Source of the DNA: Octadecabacter temperatus
GTDB taxonomy: Bacteria > Pseudomonadota > Alphaproteobacteria > Rhodobacterales > Rhodobacteraceae
Direction of reading: 5' to 3'
DNA length: 64,000 nucleotides
Assembly (NCBI RefSeq): GCF_001187845.1
Contig: NZ_CP012160.1
Coordinates: 2,790,001-2,854,000 of the forward strand
Shown here: positions 1 through 7,893 of the stretch, piece by piece
How positions within the stretch are numbered: position 1 is the stretch's first letter
Layout of the letters: every line of letters begins with the position of its first letter
The notes under the pieces: generated by a model
Seen by the model: only the letters and a program-made list of their open reading frames with translations
The model's database searches: none
What the model was told of the DNA's origin: nothing
Translations under genes and position numbers: made by a program

Positions 1-1
1 C

Positions 2-208
2 GCGGAAACGATTGCTGAGTTACGCGATGCCGAAGCGAACGATTTGCGCGACAAAGCAACGGCGCATCCGCTGGTTCAGGCCGTGTTGATGCAATTTCCG
101 AAGTCCAAGATCACTGACATCCGCACCCCAAAGGCACTCGAAGCCGAAGCAGGGCTTGAAGCCCTGCCCGAAGTTGACGAGGAATGGGACCCGTTTGAAG
201 ATAGCTAA
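2..208 (+). CDS. dnaX: DNA polymerase III subunit gamma/tau, C-terminal fragment
   Basis: The window opens inside a reading frame whose last 68 residues are visible, ending in an acidic tail (EEWDPFEDS). The N-terminal clamp-loader ATPase lies outside the window, so no catalytic motif can be seen. The call rests on context: dnaX, ybaB and recR form a conserved bacterial gene order. It is also supported by the fit of the tail, with residues such as HPLVQAVLMQFP, to the tau C-terminal region of Rhodobacteraceae. Tau links the polymerase core and the replicative helicase to the clamp loader. The next gene starts 58 bases downstream, so co-transcription is likely. Confidence 0.75.
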   Translation, partial: AETIAELRDAEANDLRDKATAHPLVQAVLMQFPKSKITDIRTPKALEAEAGLEALPEVDEEWDPFEDS

Positions 209-266
209 CTTGCGGCACCGGCTTGGGCTGCTTATCTAAGGCCAAACAGACATTCAGGAGACGACG

Positions 267-611
267 ATGTTCAAAGGACTAGGCGGGCTTGGCGATATGG
301 CCGGCATGATGAAAAAAGCCCAAGAGATGCAAAAGCAGATGGGCCAATTGCAAGAAGACCTGCACGACATCATGGTTGTCGGCGAAAGCGGTGCTGGCTT
401 GGTAAAGGCAACTGCGTCCGCCAAAGGCGAGTTGCGCGGACTGGACATTGATCCGTCCATCTTCAACGGCGACGACAAAGAAGTTGTCGAAGACCTGATC
501 CTTGCGGCGATCAAAGACGCGCAATCCAAAGCGTCCGACAAAGCGCAAAGCGAAATGGAAAAGCTGACCGAAGGTCTGGGCCTTCCAGCGGACATGAAGC
601 TGCCGTTCTAA
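267..611 (+). CDS. ybaB: YbaB/EbfC family nucleoid-associated protein
   Basis: This 114-residue protein has the family layout: a Gly/Met-rich start (MFKGLGGLGDMAGMMKKAQEMQ), a long amphipathic helix, and a beta-hairpin core with the conserved stretch GELRGLDIDPS near residues 55-65. Family members form dimers that bind DNA and sit on the nucleoid; in many bacteria they are co-expressed with recR. AGGAGACGACG precedes the ATG, a good ribosome site. The stop codon directly abuts the recR start, so the two are translationally linked. Length and motif order are typical. Confidence 0.95.
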   Translation: MFKGLGGLGDMAGMMKKAQEMQKQMGQLQEDLHDIMVVGESGAGLVKATASAKGELRGLDIDPSIFNGDDKEVVEDLILAAIKDAQSKASDKAQSEMEKLTEGLGLPADMKLPF

Positions 612-1205
612 GTGACCCAAGCACCAAAAGACATTGATGCGCTGATCGACCTGATGGCCCGCTTGCCGGGTTTGGGGCCTCGATCTGCGCGTCGTGCGGT
701 GCTGCACCTAATCAAGAAGCGCGGGCAGCTTTTGAACCCGTTGGCGCAGGCATTAACGACTGTTGGTGAAACAGCGCGTGAATGTTTGAACTGCGGCAAC
801 ATCGGCACGTCCGATATCTGCGGTATTTGCGAAAGCGAGAAGCGCAACATTGGTCAGATTTGCGTTGTCGAAGATGTCGCCGATCTTTGGGCGATGGAGC
901 GATCGGGCATTTTCAAAGGACGTTATCACGTGCTTGGTGGGACGCTGTCGGCACTTGATGACATCGGGCCGGACGAATTGCGCATTCCAAAACTACGTGA
1001 TCGCGTCACAACAGAACACGTCACCGAAGTCATTCTCGCACTCGGAGCGACGATCGACGGGCAAACCACGGCCCACTACATTGCGGATGAATTGCAAGGC
1101 GTACAGGTCACAACCCTAGCGCAAGGTGTGCCCGTAGGTGGAGAGTTGGACTACCTCGATGACGGGACAATTTCGGCGGCGTTAAACGCCCGAAAAGCCC
1201 TTTGA
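612..1205 (+). CDS. recR: Recombination protein RecR
   Basis: RecR works with RecO (and RecF) to load RecA on single-stranded gaps. The 197-residue protein shows the helix-hairpin-helix segment [11 protein letters not shown] (about 18-28), a four-cysteine zinc motif (Cys58, 61, 70, 73) and a Toprim domain starting near residue 82 ([14 protein letters not shown]). It ends with a Walker-like C-terminal region containing [15 protein letters not shown]. The start is a GTG that follows the ybaB stop with no gap, which fixes the start and implies coupling. The length is normal for the family. The gene ends 6 bases before a convergent gene. Confidence 0.96.
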   Translation: MTQAPKDIDALIDLMARLPGLGPRSARRAVLHLIKKRGQLLNPLAQALTTVGETARECLNCGNIGTSDICGICESEKRNIGQICVVEDVADLWAMERSGIFKGRYHVLGGTLSALDDIGPDELRIPKLRDRVTTEHVTEVILALGATIDGQTTAHYIADELQGVQVTTLAQGVPVGGELDYLDDGTISAALNARKAL

Positions 1206-1211
1206 TCGGGT

Positions 1212-1964
1212 TTATTCAGCAGTCAGTTTGAAACCCAACGCTTGCCCCCAGTGAACAAATGTTCCGGTACAAACAAAGCCATTGTCACGGTAGCTACGCA
1301 ACTCACGGCGAAAGCTATGGAACGCATAGTTGTAATCAGAACTTGCGCGCGTTTTCGGGTTTAAGTGACCCAGCATTACAAACACCGACTTGCGGCTAAT
1401 GCGACAAAACTCATCAATCGATGACATCCAATCGTCAGGATGACCGGTGTGCTCCAGTGCCTGAAAGCACAACGTCGTATCAAAGCTCTTGGTCTCAAAC
1501 GGATAATATCCGTCGGTATTGTCAAAAACTGTCATCGGCAAATCAATGCTTTCGACAACGTGACGGAAGGGCCAATCAGGCTTTTCCGAGCTACTACTCT
1601 CATCTGACCAAGTTTCGGTCGCGTAATCCGTTCCCATAACGTTGTGCCCATAGTGGCGCAAAATCTCAAGCATCGCGCCGTGCCCAGTCGACACTTCCAG
1701 CACGTCTTGGGGCGACGATGTTAGGAGCTCTGGCATGTACTGTTGGACTTGGTTCCAGCAGCGTTCAACGTTGAAACGTCGATCCGTTAGCTTGTGCTGC
1801 ATCATAACACTACGGTCACGACCTGCAGCGTTTAACGGGTAATCGGACAACAGCGCAGCGGGCGGTTGGTCGCCAAATAGGGCAGCCGCATCGTCCGACG
1901 TCCGGCTTTTCCGAACCAACGTATGAACTTGTGGGTCTTTGAAGTCCTGAACGTCTTGCAACAT
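1212..1964 (-). CDS. Class I SAM-dependent methyltransferase, unknown substrate
   Basis: The motif VLEVSTGHG (about 88-96) is the glycine-rich SAM-binding loop of class I methyltransferases, and the later segment FDTTLCFQALEHTGHPDDW corresponds to motifs IV/V. An N-terminal extension of about 80 residues precedes the fold and has no motif I recognise. I chose the ATG at 1964 over a GTG six codons upstream because AAGGAGAGAAGGCAG lies just before it. The gene is convergent with recR and has no operon partner on its own strand. The substrate cannot be deduced. Confidence 0.8.
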   Translation of the reverse strand: MLQDVQDFKDPQVHTLVRKSRTSDDAAALFGDQPPAALLSDYPLNAAGRDRSVMMQHKLTDRRFNVERCWNQVQQYMPELLTSSPQDVLEVSTGHGAMLEILRHYGHNVMGTDYATETWSDESSSSEKPDWPFRHVVESIDLPMTVFDNTDGYYPFETKSFDTTLCFQALEHTGHPDDWMSSIDEFCRISRKSVFVMLGHLNPKTRASSDYNYAFHSFRRELRSYRDNGFVCTGTFVHWGQALGFKLTAE

Positions 1965-2083
1965 CTGCCTTCTCTCCTTCACGTGCTCCCTTATGGGGCT
2001 CTCGGATTAAGATAGACTTAGCGTTAGGCATAAATTGGGCGAAATTGGGGTACTGGGTGCACAGCGGCCTAGTCGTGACGCAA

Positions 2084-2109
2084 AAGCCCCAGTCTATCGA
2101 CCGGGGCTT
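2084..2109 (-). terminator. Terminator after trcR
   Basis: AAGCCCC and GGGGCTT form a stem extended inward with one mismatch (GTC/GAC around a TATC loop). On the minus strand it is followed by TTTTG. It lies 33 bases past the end of the TrcR gene, where a Rho-independent terminator would be expected. The T-tract is short. Confidence 0.6.
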
Positions 2110-2141
2110 CATATCGTTCAACAGGGTTAGCGCATTGACGT

Positions 2142-2885
2142 TTAGTCTTCGTCGTCGCCTGCGTCGTCCGGCAAATTGAAGAACGTGTCTTTGTCCGGAA
2201 CAGACGTATCTTCTTCCGGTTCGACGTCCGTGCTCAGTGTGAATGTCTCAAGGCCTTCGATTGAAGCCGGGATCTTAGGCTCATCTTCCAAACCAAGGCT
2301 CTGTTCTGTGGAAACCAGCTTGCGACGTTCGTCGTCAGACATAACGCCACCCTCTTTGGCTTTCTTGGCCACAGCTTTTTGTACAGCTGCGTCCAGTTCG
2401 GACTGTTTACACAGGCCCAAAGCAACCGGATCAATCGGTTCGATGTTATTGATGTTCCAGTGCGTGCGCTCGCGGATTGCCTGAATTGTTGGCTTCGTCG
2501 TGCCAACCATTTTGGAAATCTGACCGTCTGAAAGCTCAGGGTGGAACTTCACCAACCAGTAAATGGATGCAGGACGATCCTGACGCTTGGACAGCGGTGT
2601 GTAACGCGGACCGCGGCGCTTTTCTTCGCCAGCAGATGCAGGGTTGAAAAGCAGCTCCAAGTTATACTTTGGATCAGCTTCGCCTTTGGTGATTTCTTCT
2701 TGCGTCAGCTGCTTGTTAGCAATCGGGTCAAACCCCTTAACGCCAGTCGCAACGTCACCGTCAGCGATGCCCTGAACTTCTAGCTCATGCAGGCCGCAGA
2801 AAACGGCGATCTGACGAAACGTCATTGTTGTGTTGTCGCACAGCCAAACTGCTGTGGCTTTGGCCATAATTGGTGTACCGCTCAT
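2142..2885 (-). CDS. trcR: DUF1013 / TrcR-type cell-cycle transcriptional regulator
   Basis: The 247-residue protein matches the alphaproteobacterial DUF1013 family, whose studied member was named TrcR and linked to cell-cycle transcription. Visible features are the conserved N-terminus (KATAVWLCDNTTMTFRQIA), a basic segment EEKRRGPRYTPLSKRQ near 90, a helix-turn-helix-like stretch about 118-142 (LSDGQISKMVGTTKPTIQAIR), and a strongly acidic C-terminal tail. The ATG at 2885 is preceded by AAGGAGAAACGCG. An upstream in-frame ATG has no such site. The gene is monocistronic, with a terminator downstream. Function is inferred from the family. Confidence 0.85.
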   Translation of the reverse strand: MSGTPIMAKATAVWLCDNTTMTFRQIAVFCGLHELEVQGIADGDVATGVKGFDPIANKQLTQEEITKGEADPKYNLELLFNPASAGEEKRRGPRYTPLSKRQDRPASIYWLVKFHPELSDGQISKMVGTTKPTIQAIRERTHWNINNIEPIDPVALGLCKQSELDAAVQKAVAKKAKEGGVMSDDERRKLVSTEQSLGLEDEPKIPASIEGLETFTLSTDVEPEEDTSVPDKDTFFNLPDDAGDDED

Positions 2886-3015
2886 CGCGTTTCTCCTTAA
2901 CAGTCGACATGCCTCTCCCACGCCCTTGAAGGGGCAGACCGATTTGGCCGGGTTCACATTGTCGGGGAACTTGATTGCTATATAGTCGCGCGACTGGATT
3001 ATGGAAAGACCCCAA

Positions 3016-3645
3016 ATGCTGCGAATATTAGCCCTTCTTTGCGTTGTTGCCCTGCCTGCTAAGGCCCAAGACGTCGCGGGGGAGTTCGATTACTACGTTC
3101 TTTCCCTATCATGGTCGCCAAATTGGTGCGCGCTTGACGGCGATTCCCGCAATTCGCCCCAGTGTGAAGACGACAAGGATTTCGGCTGGGTTCTACACGG
3201 GTTGTGGCCGCAATATGAAAACGGCTGGCCCGCTGATTGCCGCCACACGTTCCGCAACCCTTCCCGCGCAGACACGTCCGCAATGGCCGATATTATGGGC
3301 ACAAGCGGGTTGGCGTGGCACCAGTGGAATAAACACGGGTCTTGTTCGGGCCTGTCACCCGACGACTACTACGCGTTGGCGCGGCTGGCTTATGAACAGG
3401 TCACCCGCCCCGCGGTTTTCCGGCGCTTAGAAGACCCTATCACGCTTCCTGCATCGCTAATTGAAGAGGCGTTCATGCGCGAAAACGAAGGCTTAGATGC
3501 TGACGAAATCACCATCACATGCCGCAGCCAGCGCATTCAAGAAGCACGTATCTGTCTTACACGTGATCTAGAACTGCGCCGCTGTGGATCAGACGTCATC
3601 CGTGACTGCACGCTTGATGATGCGCTGTTTGATCCGGTTAGGTAA
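3016..3645 (+). CDS. Secreted ribonuclease T2 family protein
   Basis: RNase T2 enzymes cleave RNA through 2',3'-cyclic phosphates, usually in the periplasm or outside the cell. An N-terminal signal peptide (MLRILALLCVVALPAKAQ) is clear. The first active-site block HGLWPQ is at about 61-66 and the second, HQWNKHGSC, at about 102-110. Several cysteines (NWC, ADC, GSCSG, ITC, RIC, RRC, RDC) fit disulfides. The second block has Gln where the classic family block has Glu (HEW), which may alter catalysis. I prefer the ATG at 3016 because GGAAAGA precedes it; the alternative ATG at 3001 has no ribosome site. Confidence 0.9.
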   Translation: MLRILALLCVVALPAKAQDVAGEFDYYVLSLSWSPNWCALDGDSRNSPQCEDDKDFGWVLHGLWPQYENGWPADCRHTFRNPSRADTSAMADIMGTSGLAWHQWNKHGSCSGLSPDDYYALARLAYEQVTRPAVFRRLEDPITLPASLIEEAFMRENEGLDADEITITCRSQRIQEARICLTRDLELRRCGSDVIRDCTLDDALFDPVR

Positions 3646-3650
3646 CCTAA

Positions 3651-4580
3651 CTACGCGTTCGCATCTCGCTTGAGGGCTTGAGCCATACAATGAATGCCGC
3701 CACCAGTTTTTGAAATTTCGGCTGTCTCAACGGCAGCCACTTCAAACCCACGGGCGCGCAACTTGTCGATCAATGTTTCCGACGACCTCGGCGCGATGAT
3801 TTTGTCATTCCCGAGCGACATAAGATTGCACCCCAGCGCCATCGTATCAGCGAATGGTACATCAATTATCTCGTGCCCCTTTGCCTTAAGCCAATCAACA
3901 ATTGCTGGTTCCGTACAGGCCAGACAAACAGCCGTCAGTTTCTCAGCGATTGGAACGACCATAAGGTCAATGTGAACGTAAAATTCGTCGATATAGGCGA
4001 TGCGTACTTCCCAGCCTTCAGTTTCAAACCAGCCTGCAACCTGCTTCGCGCCCGCCTCATTGGTGCGTGCTTCGCCACAACCGATCAAGACACAGCCTTC
4101 TTCGATGACATTGAAGTCGCCACCTTCGAACGTGCCAGCGGTGACCATGTCATAGATCGGGATGCCCAGTTTTTCATAGGCGCGGATTGCAGCGTAGTTC
4201 TCGCCGCGGCGCCACCATTGGGACATCGCGGTGATGAAAGCCCCATATGGGGTCATCACACTGGAATCACGGGAGTATACCTGCATGGTCAGTTCAGGCT
4301 CTGCATCAAGCATGTGAACATTCACGTTGAAATGACGATAGGCGTCGACCAGCTCGGCATGTTGGGCCTGCGCGACTTGGATGTTGCACGGCGCTTCACG
4401 CAAATGCTTTCGCGACAAACTAGACGTTGCGCGGTGAAACAGGTGCGCGGGCGAGCCGAGCAAAACATCCGTCAGCGGATCAGTTTCATTCGGCAGCGTC
4501 CAATGTGTGAGAGGGGCTGTTCCACCATTTGGGTTGCGGCGTTGCAGACTGAAAGCATCAGTTGATTTATCGAGGGCCAT
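3651..4580 (-). CDS. Arginine deiminase-fold hydrolase/amidinotransferase (DDAH-like)
   Basis: The protein belongs to the guanidino-group-modifying superfamily (dimethylarginine dimethylaminohydrolases, arginine deiminases, amidinotransferases). Motifs seen are RDSSVMTPYG, the acid-rich FEGGDFNVI, the His-containing YVHIDLMVVPI, and a C-terminal catalytic-Cys segment GGGIHCMAQALKRD. The 309-residue length fits. The start at 4580 has TGATGGAGAATTTCCA upstream; a longer in-frame start lacks a site. The gene is convergent with the RNase T2 gene, five bases apart, and stands alone. The exact substrate (citrulline-forming on methylarginine, arginine or another guanidine) is not decided by sequence. 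Confidence 0.85.
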   Translation of the reverse strand: MALDKSTDAFSLQRRNPNGGTAPLTHWTLPNETDPLTDVLLGSPAHLFHRATSSLSRKHLREAPCNIQVAQAQHAELVDAYRHFNVNVHMLDAEPELTMQVYSRDSSVMTPYGAFITAMSQWWRRGENYAAIRAYEKLGIPIYDMVTAGTFEGGDFNVIEEGCVLIGCGEARTNEAGAKQVAGWFETEGWEVRIAYIDEFYVHIDLMVVPIAEKLTAVCLACTEPAIVDWLKAKGHEIIDVPFADTMALGCNLMSLGNDKIIAPRSSETLIDKLRARGFEVAAVETAEISKTGGGIHCMAQALKRDANA

Positions 4581-4818
4581 TGGAAATTCTCCATCAAAGA
4601 CGCTGGTTGCGCATGAATTCACAGGAGAACGGTAGAACCCAAGTTTGGTTCAGTCAATTGACGCGGGCGCATTCATTTGAGCTAAATGATCAGTGGGTTT
4701 CCCATAGTATAACGCATCCGTTGGCTACCCCGAACCTTCTATCACCCACAGAGCGCCGCCAAGGCGGTGGCAGCCTGAAAGGTCCCAAAGGCAAGGTTCC
4801 TGCCATCGGCATGTTTGC

Positions 4819-5787
4819 TCAGACCTTCAGCACGATCTTTCCAATGTGTGCGCTGCTTTCCATCCGCGTGTGCGCGGCGGCCGCGTCGGCCAACGCGAAT
4901 TCATGATCCATCACAGGCACGACGCGCCCAGATGTAAGCAACGGCCAGACCTGTTCTCGCAACTGCATGGCGATCTCAGCCTTCGCCAAGTCCGATTGTG
5001 GGCGCAGGGTGCTGCCTGTGATTGTCAGGCGGCGCATCATTAGATGGGCGAAGTTCAATTCGATTTTGGGACCTTGAAGGAATGCGATTTGCACAAGACG
5101 CCCATCATCGGCCAAAGCACGCACATTACGTGGCAGGTAGTCCCCACCAACCATATCGAGGATCAGGTTCGCGCCACCCTCGGCCTTCATTACCTCAACA
5201 AAATCCGCTTCCCGATAGTTCATCGCCACCTCAGCCCCAAGGTCGAGGCAGGCCGCGCACTTCTCGTCAGACCCAGCGGTCGTGAACACGCGTGCTCCAA
5301 AGGCATTTGCCAGTTGAATTGCTGTCGTGCCGATACCAGACGAGCCACCATGCACCAAGAACCGCTCCCCCGCTTTCAACCCTCCGCGCATGAACACGTT
5401 GGACCAGACGGTGAAGAACGTTTCGGGCAAACACGCTGCCTGTTTCAACGACAATCCAACAGGAACCGGAAGGCAATGCGCGGCAGGTGTGACCACTTCT
5501 TCGGCATAACCGCCACCGGGCAACAATGCGCTAACTTGATCGCCAACGTTCCAGTCAGTTACCCCATCACCGATCGCAGAAATCTCACCCGCGGCCTCAA
5601 GTCCTGGCAAGGGGCTCGCACCTTTGGGTGGGTTATACATGCCGGCACGTTGCAAGGCGTCTGGGCGGTTAACACCGGCGTATGCCACCTTAATACGGAC
5701 CTGACCAAAGGCGGGTTCTGGCGTTGGCACATCAACATGTGTTAGTACTTCGGGTCCGCCCGCTTGCGAAATCTCAACTGCTTTCAT
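4819..5787 (-). CDS. NAD(P)H:quinone oxidoreductase, zinc-independent medium-chain reductase (PIG3/TP53I3-like)
   Basis: This 322-residue medium-chain dehydrogenase/reductase carries the substrate-site signature YAGVNRPDALQRAGMY, lacks zinc-ligand cysteines, and has the NADPH-binding loop HGGSSGIGTTAIQLA at about 146-160. Family members reduce quinones with NADPH by one electron and resemble human PIG3. The start at 5787 is fixed by an ATGA overlap with the stop of the COQ9 gene, with GGAG nine bases upstream. A longer start would overlap more and has no site. Pairing with COQ9 suggests a role around the quinone pool, but that is inference. Confidence 0.9.
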   Translation of the reverse strand: MKAVEISQAGGPEVLTHVDVPTPEPAFGQVRIKVAYAGVNRPDALQRAGMYNPPKGASPLPGLEAAGEISAIGDGVTDWNVGDQVSALLPGGGYAEEVVTPAAHCLPVPVGLSLKQAACLPETFFTVWSNVFMRGGLKAGERFLVHGGSSGIGTTAIQLANAFGARVFTTAGSDEKCAACLDLGAEVAMNYREADFVEVMKAEGGANLILDMVGGDYLPRNVRALADDGRLVQIAFLQGPKIELNFAHLMMRRLTITGSTLRPQSDLAKAEIAMQLREQVWPLLTSGRVVPVMDHEFALADAAAAHTRMESSAHIGKIVLKV

Positions 5788-6461
5788 CGTCGTGTGCTCC
5801 ATGAACCGGGTAAATCATCCGCCGGTGCGGACGGTGCTTTTATGTGAGAGGTGAAACGTTCCAGCGCACCTGCGAAGGGCTTGGTGAGCGGGTTCTTGTT
5901 CAACGCCGCTTTAAAACTTTCAAACTGCATCACGTTTTCAATGCGCCGATCGATGAAATCGGTCGTCGCTTGCCCGTCGTCCGTATCATCACCCAACCAG
6001 AACAAAACAACGGCGCCATAGACTGCCGAAAGCGTGGCGCGTTTGGTGTAGTAATTCACATCCTCAGACGTGTCCCCCAAAGCCGTCCAAATCGCGTCAG
6101 CCGTTCCCCAAATCAACTTGGAACCAATGGGCGCCATATGCGGCAGCGCGAACAACGCTGACCCACGGCGCACGGCTTCCTTGTCAGTTACGGCATCCAA
6201 GCGAAGGCGCACCGCATGGGCGACTTTGTCGCGAAATCGCATCTCGGACAGGTCAGCGGCTTTCAGGGCCGTCACCATCGCCGCGTCTCCTTCAGTGTGG
6301 AACAACACCGCAAGGTCTGAGGCACCACGCGGACACAATGCACGCGCCTCTTCAAGCGTTGCTCCGCAATCCTCAGCCGCCGCTGCAAACGCCTCATTCG
6401 ACCAACCGTCAAAGGCGACATGCGGTAGAATCGCGTCGAGTAATGTCAGTGCAGTGGTCAT
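5784..6461 (-). CDS. COQ9 family protein, ubiquinone biosynthesis accessory
   Basis: COQ9 proteins bind lipid and assist the hydroxylase step of ubiquinone synthesis. The 225-residue sequence shows the TetR-like N-terminal helices and the family segments HVAFDGWSNEAFAAAAEDCG and IWGTADAIWTALGDTSEDVNYYTKRATLSAVYGA. The latter contains the tryptophan-rich region typical of the family core. CGGAGCCTGAT precedes the ATG. It is the first gene of a two-gene unit with the quinone oxidoreductase (ATGA overlap). A 115-bp spacer separates it from divergent rpsU. Confidence 0.92.
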   Translation of the reverse strand: MTTALTLLDAILPHVAFDGWSNEAFAAAAEDCGATLEEARALCPRGASDLAVLFHTEGDAAMVTALKAADLSEMRFRDKVAHAVRLRLDAVTDKEAVRRGSALFALPHMAPIGSKLIWGTADAIWTALGDTSEDVNYYTKRATLSAVYGAVVLFWLGDDTDDGQATTDFIDRRIENVMQFESFKAALNKNPLTKPFAGALERFTSHIKAPSAPADDLPGSWSTRR

Positions 6462-6576
6462 ATCAGGCTCCGATATCAGGCATTTGCCCCATACTAGACA
6501 AGTAACAGGGTACTTGCTATATGGCGGCCTCCTGCAACTTATTGCAAATCCAACTTAGAGAGGTGGTGAAAACCAC

Positions 6577-6783
6577 ATGCAGGTTAGTGTTCGTGACAAC
6601 AACGTCGATCAGGCGCTCCGCGCTCTGAAGAAAAAGCTCCAGCGTGAAGGCGTTTTTCGTGAGATGAAGCTTAAGCAAGCTTTTGAAAAACCTTCTGAGA
6701 AGAAGGCACGTGAGAAAGCCGAAGCTATCCGCCGTCAGCGCAAGCTGGCTCGGAAAAAGCTTCAACGCGAGGGTATGGTCTAA
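6577..6783 (+). CDS. rpsU: 30S ribosomal protein S21
   Basis: The 68-residue basic protein has the S21 signature: [25 protein letters not shown] at the start, then a Lys/Arg-rich helix ending KLQREGMV. S21 joins the small subunit platform near the anti-Shine-Dalgarno end of 16S rRNA and supports initiation. AGAGAGGTGGTGAAAACCAC is upstream. A strong terminator follows 30 bases after the stop, so the gene is probably transcribed alone. Length is standard. Confidence 0.97.
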   Translation: MQVSVRDNNVDQALRALKKKLQREGVFREMKLKQAFEKPSEKKAREKAEAIRRQRKLARKKLQREGMV

Positions 6784-6813
6784 GGACCTTATTCGACACG
6801 TTTAAGAATTAGG

Positions 6814-6844
6814 AAAACCCCGTGCTTTATGGCGCGGGGTTTTT
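6814..6844 (+). terminator. Rho-independent terminator of rpsU
   Basis: AAAACCCCG(TGC) and G(CG)CGGGGTTTT form a GC-rich stem with an AT loop (TTTAT) and finish in a run of five T. Position and shape are those of a textbook intrinsic terminator for rpsU. Confidence 0.9.
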
Positions 6845-6891
6845 CGTTAGATGACTTATGTTTAAGGTTCCTTTGATAAAGGAACGAACGA

Positions 6892-7305
6892 ATGTCGAGC
6901 AGCACTAAGAAGACTTACGTTTTCAAAGAAAAATCATGGGAACCCATTGTCGAGATTGAGGGGGAAACTTTGATTTACCGAATGCCTGTCGCTTGCGGGC
7001 ACTTCGACAAGTCATTCAGCTTTCGACTAGATCCAGCCGAATTCGAAGTTCTCAAAGCTGATGAGGAGCGGCGATACTTTCTTTATGCACTGTTACACAG
7101 CCAGTATCAGTCGAAACAAATGACGGCTTCGCTTTTAACCGATGAGAGCTTTCAAAAGGTACTGCTAGACGACGAAAACGCCGTAGAAAAACTACTGAGC
7201 ACGCAAGACGAGGCATCCAATCGCGCAGTTTCCAATCTAGTCCGCATCTTAATGAAACGTGATCAACAACTAATGATAGCGGGCATTTGGTTTGCGGAAC
7301 GCTAA
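6892..7305 (+). CDS. Hypothetical protein, 137 aa
   Basis: I do not recognise this family. The protein is soluble, with no signal peptide or membrane segment, and has a mixed N-terminal half and a helical C-terminal half (residues 85-135). There is one cysteine (ACGHFDKSF). AAAGGAACGAACGA precedes the ATG, a good ribosome site, and the spacing after the rpsU terminator suggests its own promoter. Its stop overlaps the end of the convergent Lrp-type regulator by four bases. Codon use looks ordinary for the window, so I take it as real. Confidence 0.65.
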   Translation: MSSSTKKTYVFKEKSWEPIVEIEGETLIYRMPVACGHFDKSFSFRLDPAEFEVLKADEERRYFLYALLHSQYQSKQMTASLLTDESFQKVLLDDENAVEKLLSTQDEASNRAVSNLVRILMKRDQQLMIAGIWFAER

Positions 7306-7763
7306 ACCGGTAACGCAGTCGTCTGCCGGACAGTCCGAAGCGCGAACGAGCTCTGCATCCCCTGCACACCCGGCAAACTTGCCAAGTACCTACGATGAAT
7401 ACGGGCAAAATCTTCGGCGTCTTCGGCCACGACCTTAAGCAAATAGTCCGCCTGCCCCGCCATCAAGTGGCATTCCAAAACGTCAGGAATTCGCGCGACG
7501 GACTTCTCAAACGCGTCAAGCACATCGTCAGCCTGCGCCCGCAATGTGATTTCCACGAACACTGTCGTCTTACGATCCACTTTGCGCGGATTCACCAGCG
7601 CCACGTAGCCTGAGATAAACCCATCCTTTTCCAACCGCTGAACACGACGGTGGCACGCTGATGGTGACAAGTTCACCTTGTCCGACAAGTCCGCGTTAGA
7701 AAGGCGGCCTTCGCGTTGCAGAGCATTCAAAAGGCGTCGGTCTGTTTCGTCTAACTCACTCAA
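7302..7763 (-). CDS. Lrp/AsnC family transcriptional regulator, probable regulator of ald
   Basis: The 153-residue protein has the N-terminal winged helix-turn-helix (LDETDRRLLNALQREGRLSNADLSDKVNLSPSACHRR order) and the C-terminal RAM/ligand-binding beta-alpha domain (about 70-145). The start is a TTG, supported by AAAGGATTTTGCG directly upstream; no ATG is nearby. It is divergent from alanine dehydrogenase, the usual place for its regulator (as with AldR/BkdR-type genes). An inverted repeat in the shared region could be its operator. Ligand is inferred to be alanine or a related amino acid. Confidence 0.92.
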   Translation of the reverse strand: MSELDETDRRLLNALQREGRLSNADLSDKVNLSPSACHRRVQRLEKDGFISGYVALVNPRKVDRKTTVFVEITLRAQADDVLDAFEKSVARIPDVLECHLMAGQADYLLKVVAEDAEDFARIHRRYLASLPGVQGMQSSFALRTVRQTTALPV

Positions 7764-7782
7764 CGCAAAATCCTTTCGTATT

Positions 7783-7801
7783 TATCCATTTATTGCGGAT
7801 A
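7783..7801. promoter_or_regulatory. Candidate Lrp-type operator between the regulator and ald
   Basis: TATCC and GGATA arms are separated by nine AT-rich bases, giving a 19-bp interrupted inverted repeat. It is 20 bases upstream of the TTG start of the regulator and about 93 upstream of ald. The size and AT-rich centre resemble Lrp/AsnC sites, but no consensus for this protein is known to me. Confidence 0.35.
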
Positions 7802-7893
7802 TTCTTGCTATACATAGCGCTAACACGCCAAAGATTGCCACCCTTTTCCAACCGAACAGCGCGACTGTCACATTAGGGAATAGGAGAAATCAC

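Noticed and set aside
4581..4818. The 238-bp spacer upstream of the deiminase-fold gene as a riboswitch or small RNA
   Set aside because: Only a short CCGCC/GGCGG pairing is visible near 4757, with no extended structure or known aptamer features.
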